Positions 1-8,450 are shown, numbered from the stretch's first letter. The stretch is DNA of 38,397 bases from Thermopetrobacter sp964430935 (GCA_964430935.1 CAYSHK010000073.1:1-38397), one strand, 5' to 3'. Program-made: numbers and translations. The notes: a model not told the origin generated them from the sequence alone.

Positions 1-174
1 GAAGTCGACGAGCGGAAACTGGACGGAGGACGCCGACGCATATTCACCGGCTGGATGAATGCCGAAAGCCCCGGCCTGAACGCCGTGGAACACCCCGTCT
101 TCGACGTATGGCTCACCGGCTGCCGCAATCCCGCGGCGGAAAAGGGCAAGGCGGAATCAGAAACCGCCCGTTAA
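1..174 (+). CDS. DUF2155 domain protein, C-terminal fragment
   Basis: The window opens inside this gene. The last 57 residues are visible and end at TAA 172-174. They contain FTGWMNAESPGLNAVEHPVF and DVWLTGC, which match the conserved core of the DUF2155 family (small exported alphaproteobacterial proteins of unknown function). In that family the motif normally lies near the C terminus, followed by a short variable tail, as here. The gene commonly follows aat in alphaproteobacteria. Here it is separated from aat by a permease gene on the opposite strand. The start and any signal peptide lie outside the window. Confidence 0.8.
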   Translation, partial: EVDERKLDGGRRRIFTGWMNAESPGLNAVEHPVFDVWLTGCRNPAAEKGKAESETAR

Positions 175-228
175 GCCGACAGCAGGCAGCATTTTTGCAC
201 TTACCGCCTCTGGATCCGCCTTCAGAGA

Positions 229-1311
229 TCATTTCCATTGCAGCATGAGCCAGTGCAGGGCGGTGGTGGTCAGGAACATGAGAAGGCCGGCGAGGAGGAA
301 TCTCGTGGCGAAGAGGCGGCGGGCCGGTCCGTCGGGCTCGGCGTTCGTGAAGGCGCGCCAGGCGATGAGATTGGCGAAGGAGGCGATCGGCGTGCCGTAG
401 CCGCCCACGTTGACGCCCCACAGCAGAGCCTGCCAGTCGTCGGTGAACCGCGAGAAGAGCAGGGTCGCGGGAACGTTGCCCATGACCTGGCTGGCGAGCG
501 CGGAGAGCATGAAGACGTGCCCCCCGTTCTCCAGCGCGCCGGAAAGCATCACGCGCAGATTGTCGCTCAGCGCGAAGAAGACGGCGAAGGTCAGGAGCAG
601 TCCATAGTCCACCCGCAGGGCCCGCCGGTCGAACAGCGCCGCGCAGACGGCGGTGAGCAGCGGCGTCCAGGCGGGCAGCACCCGGAGGATGGCGAGGACG
701 GCCAGCACGAGAAGTCCCGCGTGCATCCATGCCAGGGCGGAGACGGTCCGGTCCGGGTTCTCCGATGGAGCGGCGGCCCGTACCGGCAGCATGGTCGCCG
801 CGAGCAGGAGAGTCGCAAGGGAGAACAGCGAGAAGGGCGCGATCGCGGCGATGAAATCCACGGGGGCGGGGGCGTATTTCCAGAAGATGTAGAGGTTCTG
901 CGGATTGCCGAAGGGTGTCAGGGCGGATCCGGCATTCGCGGCGAGCGCTTCCAGAATCACCAGCCGGGCCCGGCCGGGCGTCCGCAATCCCATGGTGAGC
1001 GGCGCCACCACGACGAGCGCCGCGTCGTTGGTCGCCACCGCCGCGAGGATGAAGGCGAGCAGGACGAGACCGGCGGCCAGATGCCTGCCGGACGCCTCCA
1101 CGCGGACCGCAAGGATACGCATGAGGCCCGAGAGCTCCAGGCCGCGCACCGGGACGAACAGGGCCCACAGAAGCAGGAGAACCTCGGTCTCCCGGAGCGG
1201 AAGGAGGGGAAGCCGCCCCAGATGCAGGGATGTCGCCACCAGACCGGCCATGGCGACGGCCAGAAGCCATTCGCGGCCGAGAGTGCGGAAGAGGAGGGAG
1301 GAAGAGAACAT
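229..1311 (-). CDS. ArsB/SLC13-type anion permease
   Basis: Integral membrane protein of about 360 residues, almost entirely hydrophobic helices. It shows signatures of the ion-transporter superfamily containing ArsB, CitM and SLC13 carriers: TNDAALVVVAPLT in the first half, GNPQNLYIF at the centre, and VMGNVPATLLFSRF with NVGGYGTP in the second half, which would be the two pseudo-symmetric anion and cation binding hairpins. I chose ATG 1311 because GGGGAG lies 6 nt upstream. An in-frame GTG at 1350 adds 13 residues but has no ribosome site. The substrate cannot be read from sequence; arsenite, a dicarboxylate or another anion are possible. It follows aat by about 100 nt on the same strand and may share its transcript. 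Confidence 0.82.
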   Translation of the reverse strand: MFSSSLLFRTLGREWLLAVAMAGLVATSLHLGRLPLLPLRETEVLLLLWALFVPVRGLELSGLMRILAVRVEASGRHLAAGLVLLAFILAAVATNDAALVVVAPLTMGLRTPGRARLVILEALAANAGSALTPFGNPQNLYIFWKYAPAPVDFIAAIAPFSLFSLATLLLAATMLPVRAAAPSENPDRTVSALAWMHAGLLVLAVLAILRVLPAWTPLLTAVCAALFDRRALRVDYGLLLTFAVFFALSDNLRVMLSGALENGGHVFMLSALASQVMGNVPATLLFSRFTDDWQALLWGVNVGGYGTPIASFANLIAWRAFTNAEPDGPARRLFATRFLLAGLLMFLTTTALHWLMLQWK

Positions 1312-1408
1312 GCCGGCTCCCCGGTTGCGGGAGAAGGTGCGGAGGAACACGCCGAAGATATGGGGTGCGACCGGAAAGAACTCCAGCCCTCCGTGGCGGA
1401 AGAAGGGT

Positions 1409-2077
1409 TCAGCCGGAGGAGGGGGACGGTGGACATCCCGCCAGACGCAGCACCTCCAGCGGGTCGTCGTCCTCCCGGAAGGCGTGGAAATCGGCCCGGG
1501 TGCGCAGGGCGCGGTCCAGTCGTGCGAGATATTCCTCCCGAGGGATCTCCACGCCTCCGAGACTTGCCAGATGGTCGGTCAGGAACTGGGTATCCAGAAG
1601 CTGGAAGCCGCCGGCGTTCAGGCGGGCGACGAGATGCACCAGCGCGACCTTGGAGGCGTCTCGCTCCCGGGAGAACATGCTCTCTCCGAAGAAGGCCGCG
1701 TTGAGATGCACGCCATAGAGGCCGCCGACGAGACGGCCCTCCCGCCAGCACTCGACAGAATGGGCGTGTCCCATTTCGTGGAGCCTGTTGTAGAGCCGGC
1801 GGATGGTGGCATTGATCCAGGTGTTCTCGCGTCCCGGCCCGGGTGCGGCGCAGCCCGCCACGACGGCGTCGAAGGCTGTGTTTATCCGGATCTCGAAGGG
1901 GCGCCTGCGGATGGTCCTGCGCAGCCGGCGCGACACGTGCAGACCGTCGAGCGGAATGATCCCCCGGTAGGCCGGCTCCACCCAGTATATGTCCGGAGCC
2001 TCCGCCGAATCGGCCATGGGAAAGACGCCGGAGGCGTAGGCGCGCAGAAGCAGGGCGGGGGTGATGGGAGTCGTCAT
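1409..2077 (-). CDS. aat: leucyl/phenylalanyl-tRNA-protein transferase
   Basis: 222 residues, the usual size for bacterial Aat. The enzyme transfers Leu or Phe from aminoacyl-tRNA to N-terminal Arg or Lys of proteins, marking them for ClpS/ClpAP degradation (N-end rule). Diagnostic stretches are the N-terminal YASGVFPMAD, then WREGRLVGGLYGVHLN, FFGESMFSRERDASKVAL and LLDTQFLTDHLASLG. The open frame continues upstream of ATG 2075-2077, but that part is low-complexity and lies opposite another gene, so it was not included. aat beside accBC and DUF2155 is a common alphaproteobacterial order, here interrupted by the gene at 2179-2973. Confidence 0.95.
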   Translation of the reverse strand: MTTPITPALLLRAYASGVFPMADSAEAPDIYWVEPAYRGIIPLDGLHVSRRLRRTIRRRPFEIRINTAFDAVVAGCAAPGPGRENTWINATIRRLYNRLHEMGHAHSVECWREGRLVGGLYGVHLNAAFFGESMFSRERDASKVALVHLVARLNAGGFQLLDTQFLTDHLASLGGVEIPREEYLARLDRALRTRADFHAFREDDDPLEVLRLAGCPPSPSSG

Positions 2078-2178
2078 GGGCGCATGTGTAGCAGCATGCC
2101 GCATGCCGGAAAAGCGTTCCCTTGACGGGGCGGGTGCCGCGCTCCTACCGTCCTGCGGAAAACGAGGAGGGAAGAACC

Positions 2179-2973
2179 ATGGGCCATGCGCCGGTTGAGG
2201 ATATCGTTGGACTGGCGAACGTTCTGGACGAACGGCCCTACGCCCTGACGACGGCTTTGGCCGCGCGCGCGGCTCTGCGATCCCTTCCCCTGGTGTCTCT
2301 GTGGATGGAATGGGACGAGGAGGAGGCGCTGCCGATGATGCTGCCCACCTTCCGGGTGCTGGCGGCGGCCTGGCTCGCGGCGGTGGAGCGGGGACGCACC
2401 GGCGGGGTGGACGGGCCGTCCGCCGCTCCGCTGGCGCGGGAGGTGGACGAAGCCATCGCGCACGCCACCGGTGCGGTCTCGAAGGCCACGTCCGTGGTGG
2501 CCAACACACCGAGCAAGGGGGCCTTCGATCACGCGCGGAACGCCTTGGCGGCGGCCGTACGGTCCGCCTATGCGCTGGGGTCCTCGACACCGGGACCGAA
2601 CACCGCGTTCCGGGCCATCGCGCACGCCACGGACACCGCCGACGCCTGGGACGACCTGAATGCCGACATCGAGGCCGGGGTGACCGCCTTTTCCGGAGGG
2701 TTCGCCGGCCAGTGGCTCATGGCCTCGCCATTGTGGCCGCAGGGCATGCCACCATGGGCGGAGGAAGGCTGGAAGAGCCTGCGCGGGCGTCTGGATGCCC
2801 GGGAAGACGAGCACTGGCGGATCTGGACGGACTGGTACGACGCCCGTCTCGATCCGTCCGCCCATCCCGATCCGGATCCGGCGCGCGAACGCCTCCGCCT
2901 CGACATTCCCGAAGCCCTCTGGCGCCTCGGCCCGAAGCATGCCAATCCGGAAATTCTCTCCCGGATGGGATGA
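2179..2973 (+). CDS. uncharacterised protein with C-terminal WxxWxxWYDxRL motif
   Basis: 264-residue protein of unknown function. ATG 2179 is preceded by GAGGAGGGAAG, a strong ribosome site; an in-frame ATG at 2122 has none. No signal peptide or membrane span is seen. The N-terminal third is Ala/Leu-rich helix (ALAARAALRSLPLV). The centre has repeated alanine-rich helices with conserved-looking Asp and Trp. The C-terminal part reads ASPLWPQGMPPW, then WRIWTDWYDARL, a combination I know from many alphaproteobacterial hypothetical proteins, often at the end of otherwise variable proteins. It is transcribed opposite to both flanking genes, so it is a separate unit between accC and aat. A short inverted repeat with a T-run follows it. 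Confidence 0.8.
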   Translation: MGHAPVEDIVGLANVLDERPYALTTALAARAALRSLPLVSLWMEWDEEEALPMMLPTFRVLAAAWLAAVERGRTGGVDGPSAAPLAREVDEAIAHATGAVSKATSVVANTPSKGAFDHARNALAAAVRSAYALGSSTPGPNTAFRAIAHATDTADAWDDLNADIEAGVTAFSGGFAGQWLMASPLWPQGMPPWAEEGWKSLRGRLDAREDEHWRIWTDWYDARLDPSAHPDPDPARERLRLDIPEALWRLGPKHANPEILSRMG

Positions 2974-3003
2974 AAATGCGGGCGAGGAGGACATGCGCCC
3001 GAT

Positions 3004-3025
3004 GCATCATGGCATGATGCGTTTT
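3004..3025 (+). terminator. possible weak intrinsic terminator after the 264-residue protein
   Basis: A perfect 7-bp stem GCATCAT / ATGATGC with a 3-nt loop (3004-3020) is followed by GTTTTCC, 30 nt after the stop codon of the upstream plus-strand gene. The stem is AT-rich and short, so efficiency would be low. Confidence 0.4.
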
Positions 3026-3050
3026 CCGCGATGATCGTCGGTGTAGGGGA

Positions 3051-3092
3051 CGGCCGGCATGTTTCTCCGGAACCATGCCGGAATGCCGGCCG
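3051..3092. repeat. inverted repeat with two competing 3' arms
   Basis: CGGCCGGCAT (3051-3060) pairs perfectly with ATGCCGGCCG (3083-3092). The overlapping CCGGCATG (3054-3061) pairs perfectly with CATGCCGG (3074-3081), so two mutually exclusive hairpins are possible. It lies between two convergent genes. It could be a bidirectional terminator or a copy of a small palindromic element. I did not see a second copy in the window. Confidence 0.45.
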
Positions 3093-3196
3093 AACATGCA
3101 ACGTGCCCGGAAATCGGTCCGGGCGCGAGAGGATCTGGACGGTTCCGGAATCGAGCCGCCGGACGCCGCCCGATCCGATGATGAGCGGCTCCGGCG

Positions 3197-4546
3197 TTAT
3201 TCTTCCCTGTTCGCCTCCAGCCATTCCTCGAGCCAGTGGATGTCGTAGAGGCCGTCCTGAATGGCCGGTTCCTTCAGCAGCCGCTCGAACAACGGAATGG
3301 TCGTCTTTACGCCCGAAATGACATATTCCCCCAGGGCCCGGCGCAGGCGCATCAGACACTCCGTCCGCGTCTTGCCGTAGACGATCAGCTTGCCGATCAG
3401 GGAATCGTAGTAGGGCGGAATGACGTAGCCGCCGTAGATGGCGGAATCGACGCGCACGCCCAGCCCTCCCGGCGTGTGGACGGTATCCACCTTGCCCGGA
3501 GAGGGCGCGAAGGTCTGCGGATCTTCCGCGTTGATGCGCACCTCGATGGCGTGGCCCGAGAAACGGATGTCCTCCTGCCTGTACTGCAGCGGCGCCCCCG
3601 AGGCGACCCGGATCTGCTCCTGCACCAGATCCAGGCCGGTGATCTGCTCCGTCACCGGATGCTCCACCTGCAGGCGGGTGTTCATCTCGATGAAGTAGAA
3701 TTTGCCGTCCTCGTAGAGGAACTCCACCGTGCCCACGCCGGAATAGCCGAGCTTCGCGACGGCGCGGGCCACGATCTCGCCGATCTCCGCGCGCTGCTCG
3801 GCATTGAGGGCGGGGGAGGGGGCCTCCTCCCAGACCTTCTGGTGCCGGCGCTGGAGGGAACAGTCGCGCTCGCCCAGATGCACGGCGTTGCCCTGTCCGT
3901 CGCCGAGAACCTGCACCTCGATGTGGCGGGGACGGTCGAGATATTTCTCGATGTAGACCTCGTCGTTTCCGAAGGCCGCCTGGGATTCGGAACGCGCGGT
4001 GAGCCAGGCGTTGTCCAGCTCCTCGGCCGAACGGGCCACCTTCATGCCGCGCCCGCCGCCGCCGGCGGCGGCCTTGATGAGAACCGGATAGCCCATCTCC
4101 TCCGCGATGCGCCGCGCCTCCTCCAGCGTCTCGACCGCGCCGTCGGAACCCGGAACCACCGGAATGCCCAGCTCCGCGGCCGTCTGCTTGGCGACGATCT
4201 TGTCGCCCATCATGCGGATGTGCTCGGCGGATGGACCGATGAAGGTGATGTCGTGCTCCTCGAGGATCTCCGCGAAGCGGGCGTTCTCGGAGAGAAAGCC
4301 GTATCCCGGATGCACGGCGTCCGCCCCGGTGATCTCGCATGCGGCCAGAATGGCCGGAATGTTGAGATAGCTCTCCGAGGCCGGCGGCGGACCGATGCAG
4401 ACGGATTCGTCGGCGAGGCGGACGTGCATGGCCGTCTCGTCCGCGGTGGAATGCACCGCGACGGTGGCGATGCCCAGCTCCCGGCAGGCCCGCAGAACGC
4501 GCAGGGCGATCTCTCCACGATTGGCGATGAGAACCTTTTCGATCAT
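3197..4546 (-). CDS. accC: acetyl-CoA carboxylase biotin carboxylase subunit
   Basis: 449 residues, full length for AccC. It carboxylates the biotin of AccB with ATP and bicarbonate, the first half of malonyl-CoA synthesis. The N-terminal domain begins MIEKVLIANRGEIALRVLRA. The ATP-grasp glycine-rich loop AAAGGGGRGMK is at about 159-169, and the active-site region FIEMNTRLQVEHPVTE is intact. The start has no competing upstream codon. It lies 19 nt after accB on the same strand, so the two are co-transcribed. The 200 nt downstream contain a bulged GC-rich hairpin just after the stop that may end the operon. Confidence 0.98.
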   Translation of the reverse strand: MIEKVLIANRGEIALRVLRACRELGIATVAVHSTADETAMHVRLADESVCIGPPPASESYLNIPAILAACEITGADAVHPGYGFLSENARFAEILEEHDITFIGPSAEHIRMMGDKIVAKQTAAELGIPVVPGSDGAVETLEEARRIAEEMGYPVLIKAAAGGGGRGMKVARSAEELDNAWLTARSESQAAFGNDEVYIEKYLDRPRHIEVQVLGDGQGNAVHLGERDCSLQRRHQKVWEEAPSPALNAEQRAEIGEIVARAVAKLGYSGVGTVEFLYEDGKFYFIEMNTRLQVEHPVTEQITGLDLVQEQIRVASGAPLQYRQEDIRFSGHAIEVRINAEDPQTFAPSPGKVDTVHTPGGLGVRVDSAIYGGYVIPPYYDSLIGKLIVYGKTRTECLMRLRRALGEYVISGVKTTIPLFERLLKEPAIQDGLYDIHWLEEWLEANREE

Positions 4547-4565
4547 CTGCCCTTTCCGGCCCCGC

Positions 4566-5036
4566 TCACTCGATCACCATCAGGGGTTCGTCGAACTCCA
4601 CCGGCTGCCCGTCCTCCACCAGGATGGCCTTGACGACGCCGCTGCGCGGAGAGGGGATCTGGTTCATCGTCTTCATGGCTTCGACGATGAGCAGCGTCTG
4701 CCCTTCCTTCACCGTATCGCCCACCTCCACGAAGGGCTGCGCGCCGGGTGCCGGAGCGCGGTATGCCGTGCCGACCATGGGGGAGCGCACCACGCCGGGG
4801 TGCTTGGCGTAATCCTCCCCCCCGCCGCTGTCCTCCGCCGGCTGCTGTGCGGCAGGAGCCGGAGTGGACGCGGGTGCCGCCGCGGGCGCGGGTGCCGCCA
4901 TCGCCACGCCGGAAAGGCCGCGCGAGACGCGGATGCGGAAGCCGTCGCTCTCCAGCTCGATTTCGTTGAGATCCGTCTCGTGGAGAAGTTCCGCCAGATC
5001 GCGGATCATGTCCCTGTCGAACTTGTGCTTAGCCAT
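4566..5036 (-). CDS. accB: acetyl-CoA carboxylase biotin carboxyl carrier protein
   Basis: 156 residues: an N-terminal helical region, an Ala/Pro-rich flexible linker (about 45-70) and a C-terminal biotinyl domain. The biotin-accepting lysine is K122 in VEAMKTMNQIP; AMKTM in place of the E. coli AMKMM is a common alphaproteobacterial variant. The protein carries biotin between AccC and the AccAD carboxyltransferase. Its ATG at 5036 overlaps the last 8 nt of aroQ (5029-5036), which suggests translational coupling. Confidence 0.98.
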   Translation of the reverse strand: MAKHKFDRDMIRDLAELLHETDLNEIELESDGFRIRVSRGLSGVAMAAPAPAAAPASTPAPAAQQPAEDSGGGEDYAKHPGVVRSPMVGTAYRAPAPGAQPFVEVGDTVKEGQTLLIVEAMKTMNQIPSPRSGVVKAILVEDGQPVEFDEPLMVIE

Positions 5037-5502
5037 GATGGCCCCGTCGTTCGTTGTCCCTGTGTTCGATCAGACGCTGCGCGGCGGAGAGCGCCAGCTC
5101 GTAGCCATGCGTGCCCAGCCCGGCGATGACCCCGTCGGCCACCGGCGAGATCCAGGAACGATGGCGGAAGGATTCGCGTCTGTGGATGTTGGAGAGATGC
5201 ACTTCGATGATCACGCCGTCGAACGCCCGCAGGGCGTCGTGTATGGCGATGGAGGTGTGCGTGTAGGCCGCCGCGTTGATGACGATGCCGGCCGCCTTCT
5301 TCCGGATGGCCTCCTGGATGGCATCCACGAGCCCGCCTTCAGAGTTGCTCTGCCGGCATTCCACCTCCAGCCCCAGCTCCGCACCGCGGGCCACACATGT
5401 CTTGTCCAGATCCTCGAGCGTCTGCCGGCCGTAGGTGTCCGGCTCCCGCATGCCCAGCAGGTTCAGGTTGGGGCCGTTGATGATGTAGACGGTGGTGGCC
5501 AT
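5029..5502 (-). CDS. aroQ: type II 3-dehydroquinate dehydratase
   Basis: 157 residues, typical of the dodecameric type II enzyme, which converts 3-dehydroquinate to 3-dehydroshikimate in the shikimate pathway. INGPNLNLLGMREPDTYG contains the catalytic tyrosine (Y24) on the lid loop. NAAAYTHTSIAIHDAL and IEVHLSNIHRRESFRH supply the substrate-binding Asn and His residues. It is first in the aroQ-accB-accC operon, an order frequent in proteobacteria, and overlaps accB by 8 nt. Confidence 0.97.
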   Translation of the reverse strand: MATTVYIINGPNLNLLGMREPDTYGRQTLEDLDKTCVARGAELGLEVECRQSNSEGGLVDAIQEAIRKKAAGIVINAAAYTHTSIAIHDALRAFDGVIIEVHLSNIHRRESFRHRSWISPVADGVIAGLGTHGYELALSAAQRLIEHRDNERRGHHG

Positions 5503-5545
5503 CCCAAGTCCATCGTGGAGACGTCATCAGTCGCGGTTAACCTCG

Positions 5546-5573
5546 TGTATAACTTTGGTCGTGTCGGGGCAAG
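5546..5573 (-). promoter_or_regulatory. candidate promoter of aroQ-accB-accC
   Basis: On the minus strand, CTTGCC (5573-5568) and TATACA (5551-5546) are 16 bp apart, resembling the alphaproteobacterial housekeeping pattern. They lie about 45 nt upstream of the aroQ start. This is a motif match only. Confidence 0.4.
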
Positions 5574-6000
5574 TCTGGCGGCGCGCTATCCCCCGTTTTC
5601 ATCGTCCCGGACCCGACCTTCCGGACCTTTATGGGACGTATCACGGAAAATCGCTCCGGCCTCCCTCGTCCGAACCGATCCCAGATGGAAAAAATGTCGA
5701 TTTACCGGACACATGGAGCGGTTTTCGGAAGATTTTCATGACTTGGATCACGTTTCTGGAAAGCCGACTTTTCCAGTCGGTTCACATGTGCGTGAGAGCA
5801 TGCATCGGTCGTGGACTTCGAACGGCGGCGATCATTAATGTTTTGTCATGAGCTGGCTCCCGGCCGCCGAGTCGACAGCTCGCGGGAAGCGGACGGGAGT
5901 GGGGGGAGTGCATCGGAGGCTGTCCGGCCATTTTCGGGGGAGTGTGGGCGGGCGGCCCAAGGTGCATGACGAAGCTTCTCGAGGGAGAAAGAGGCCCAAC
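5574..6000 (+). other. intergenic leader region before the multihaem cytochrome
   Basis: No convincing gene is present between the divergent aroQ and cytochrome genes. The region is less GC-rich than its surroundings around 5690-5850. It contains a perfect 6-bp hairpin CCGACT / AGTCGG (5764-5780) and the palindrome CACATGTG nearby. I could not find a canonical FNR box or a strong -35/-10 pair facing the cytochrome. The in-frame extension from ATG 5848 to 6000 encodes an Arg/Gly-rich sequence unlike a signal peptide and is taken as untranslated. Confidence 0.5.
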
Positions 6001-8421
6001 ATGAGAAGGAAGCTTCTGACAGCTCTGTTCTCGGGTCTCATGATCGCCGGATTCGCGATATCCGGTGGCCATGCGGCCGAGAAGAAAGCACCGGACAAGG
6101 GGAAATTCGAAAAGGTTTCCCAGGAGCTCGCCAACAAGAAAGGTTGTCTGAGCTGCCACGAGGGGATCGAGACGATTCGCGAGGAGGGCTCGGAGATGCT
6201 GCAGCAGATCCGGGACCTCGGCAAGAGCGTCGGTGATCCCGAAGGGTGTGTCGTCTGCCATGGCGGCAACCCGAAAGCCACGACGAAGGCGGAGGCCCAC
6301 AAGGGGGCTCCGGCGGATCTTGGTCCCAAGACCTTCTATCCGGATCCGGGTTCCGTCTGGATCGCGGAGAACACCTGCGGCCAGTGCCACGCCGACTATG
6401 CGTATCGTCTGGAACGCGCCCTGATGAACACCGAGGCGGGCAAGCTGCAGGGCAATCTGCACACCTGGGGCGTCAAGGAAGTCCAGAACCACAACGTGCC
6501 CTGGGGCAACTACGACGTGAAGGATACCGACGGGCCTGAGCCCATCGTCGGTACCGACGCGTACAAGAAGTACATGCTGGCGATGATCAAGGAGTTCCCG
6601 AAGCAGCTGCCTTCGGAACTCAAGATGGTGCCGCTGCCTTCGGTCGAGGAAATCGAGAAACAGCCTCACCTGGCGGGCTTCACCTATTCGCGCCAGCAGT
6701 GCCAGCGCTGCCACGTCGGCGTGCGTGGCCGCGAGAAGCGGGGCGACTATCGCGGCATGGGCTGCTCGTCCTGCCATATCCCCTATGGCAACGAGGGCTA
6801 CTACGAGGGTGGCGACCCGACCATCGACAAGAAGCAGAAGGGTCATCTCCTGGTGCACCGCATCCAGGGCACCCGCGAGGCCAAGGTCGAGGTCAACGGG
6901 CTGACCTATTCCGGCATCCCGGTCGAGACCTGCAACTCGTGCCACAACCGCGGCAAGCGCATCGGCGTGACCTATCAGGGCCTCATGGAGTTCCCCTACG
7001 GTTCGCCGTGGAACGCGATGGGCAAGAAGCAGCCCAAGCTGCACACCAAGAAGTACCTGTTCATCGCGGACGATCTGCACCACCAGATCAAGAGTCGGCC
7101 CGAGAACCCGAAGGGCGGCATGCTCTGCCAGGATTGCCATACCACCATCGACATGCATGGCGACGGCAACATCTTCGGCACCACGCTGGCCCAGGTGGAG
7201 ATCGAGTGTCAGGACTGCCACGGCACGACCCAGAAGTATCCGTGGGAGCTTCCGCTCGGCTACTCCGAGGAGTTCGGCAAGAACCTGCCGCAGACGCCGC
7301 GCGGCTTGGCCAAGGAGCAGCTGGTGGAGACGGCGACCTTCGCGACCAAGTATGATCCGAAGGACGGCTTCCTGCTCTCCGCACGCGGCAACCCGCTGGG
7401 CAACGTGGTCAAGGACGGCGACAAGGTCATCCTCCACTCCGCCACGGGTCTGGACTTCTTCGTGCCCATCCTCAAGGACATCAAGAAGCAGGGCTCGTGG
7501 AAGAGCATGGATGCCGAGGTGGCCATGGACAAGGTGGCCGCGCACAACGACAACCTGGAGTGCTATGCCTGTCATGCCTCCTGGGTGCCGCAGTGCTACG
7601 GCTGCCACGTCAAGGTCGACTACTCCGGTGGCAAGATGGACACCGACTGGGTCGCCAACGGCAACAAGCGGTATCCGAACGGCCAGACGGAGGAGTCCCC
7701 GCTCGGCACGCACGGGCTGAAGAGCCCCGGCAAGGTCATGGAGACGCGCTCCTACCTGCGCTGGGAGGATCCGGTGCTCGGCATCAACGGCGAGGGCCGC
7801 GTGACTCCGCTGATGCCCGGCTGCCAGGTCGTCTACACGGTGATCGGCCGCGACGGCAAGACGATCGTCAACAACAAGATCGCCCTGTCGTACGACGAGC
7901 AGAAGGAGCTCGGTCAGGAGCGCACGCCTCTGGCCATCGACATGGCTCCGGTGCAGCCGCACTCCGTGCAGCGCAAGGCCCGCACCTGCGAGAGCTGCCA
8001 CAACAACCCGAAGGCCATGGGCTACGGCATCGGCGGCGGCGTCTTCCAGACCCGCTATGTCGAGGACGTGGTCGAGGATCTGATCGACCAGAGGACGGGC
8101 AAGCCCATCCCGAAGAACTACAAGATCCAGATCCAGGCCATTCCGCAGCTCGATTTCGACTGGTCGACCATCATCAAGGACGGCCAGCAGGTGCAGACCG
8201 TCGGCACGCACTGGCCGCTGTCCCGCGCGCTGCCTGAAGAGAAGCGCAAGGGCATCGAGCGTGTCGGTCTCTGCATGGGCTGCCACCGCAACATGAGCAA
8301 CGAGAAGCTGTGGGCGGCGGTGGCCACGCCGGGCCGTCTGACCGACAAGCAGCACATCGAGCTGATGAACAAGATGCTGCAGACCTACGCGGAAAGCCGC
8401 AAGAAGAACGGCAAGAAGTAG
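6001..8421 (+). CDS. secreted dodecahaem c-type cytochrome
   Basis: 806 residues. The start at 6001 is chosen because a classic signal peptide follows (MRRKLLTALFSG, cleavage after GGHA near residue 25) and GAGAAAGAGG lies just upstream. Twelve CxxCH haem-binding motifs are present, with first cysteines at 49, 83, 126, 234, 255, 311, 376, 403, 521, 532, 663 and 758. The protein should be exported by Sec, and haems attached in the periplasm. I see no transmembrane helix after the signal and no lipobox, so it is soluble or surface-associated. Many extra histidines between motifs could give bis-His ligation. Lysine is abundant and almost always AAG, and codon use is strongly biased to C/G-ending codons, consistent with high expression. 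The most conserved-looking part is 230-410 (CQRCHVGVRG, CSSCHIPYGNEGYY, CNSCHNRGKRIGV, MLCQDCH, IECQDCHGT). I do not recognise a characterised family. It fits an electron conduit or a multihaem reductase, but no substrate can be assigned. It heads a four-gene plus-strand cluster. Confidence 0.93.
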   Translation: MRRKLLTALFSGLMIAGFAISGGHAAEKKAPDKGKFEKVSQELANKKGCLSCHEGIETIREEGSEMLQQIRDLGKSVGDPEGCVVCHGGNPKATTKAEAHKGAPADLGPKTFYPDPGSVWIAENTCGQCHADYAYRLERALMNTEAGKLQGNLHTWGVKEVQNHNVPWGNYDVKDTDGPEPIVGTDAYKKYMLAMIKEFPKQLPSELKMVPLPSVEEIEKQPHLAGFTYSRQQCQRCHVGVRGREKRGDYRGMGCSSCHIPYGNEGYYEGGDPTIDKKQKGHLLVHRIQGTREAKVEVNGLTYSGIPVETCNSCHNRGKRIGVTYQGLMEFPYGSPWNAMGKKQPKLHTKKYLFIADDLHHQIKSRPENPKGGMLCQDCHTTIDMHGDGNIFGTTLAQVEIECQDCHGTTQKYPWELPLGYSEEFGKNLPQTPRGLAKEQLVETATFATKYDPKDGFLLSARGNPLGNVVKDGDKVILHSATGLDFFVPILKDIKKQGSWKSMDAEVAMDKVAAHNDNLECYACHASWVPQCYGCHVKVDYSGGKMDTDWVANGNKRYPNGQTEESPLGTHGLKSPGKVMETRSYLRWEDPVLGINGEGRVTPLMPGCQVVYTVIGRDGKTIVNNKIALSYDEQKELGQERTPLAIDMAPVQPHSVQRKARTCESCHNNPKAMGYGIGGGVFQTRYVEDVVEDLIDQRTGKPIPKNYKIQIQAIPQLDFDWSTIIKDGQQVQTVGTHWPLSRALPEEKRKGIERVGLCMGCHRNMSNEKLWAAVATPGRLTDKQHIELMNKMLQTYAESRKKNGKK

Positions 8422-8450
8422 GGTCATGTCGCATCGGTGACGCAGAAGAA

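Noticed and set aside
238..1704. 488-residue plus-strand open frame over the permease and aat genes
   Set aside because: Charged low-complexity product antisense to two genes with clear family motifs.
5761..5850. FNR-type box upstream of the cytochrome gene
   Set aside because: TTGGATCACGTT resembles half of the TTGAT-N4-ATCAA palindrome, but the second half does not match.
5782..8427. 881-residue open frame on the minus strand across the dodecahaem cytochrome gene
   Set aside because: It is antisense to a gene with twelve CxxCH motifs and a signal peptide. Its product is a Leu/Val/Arg/His-rich string without domains. It is open because the sense codons are biased to C/G third bases.
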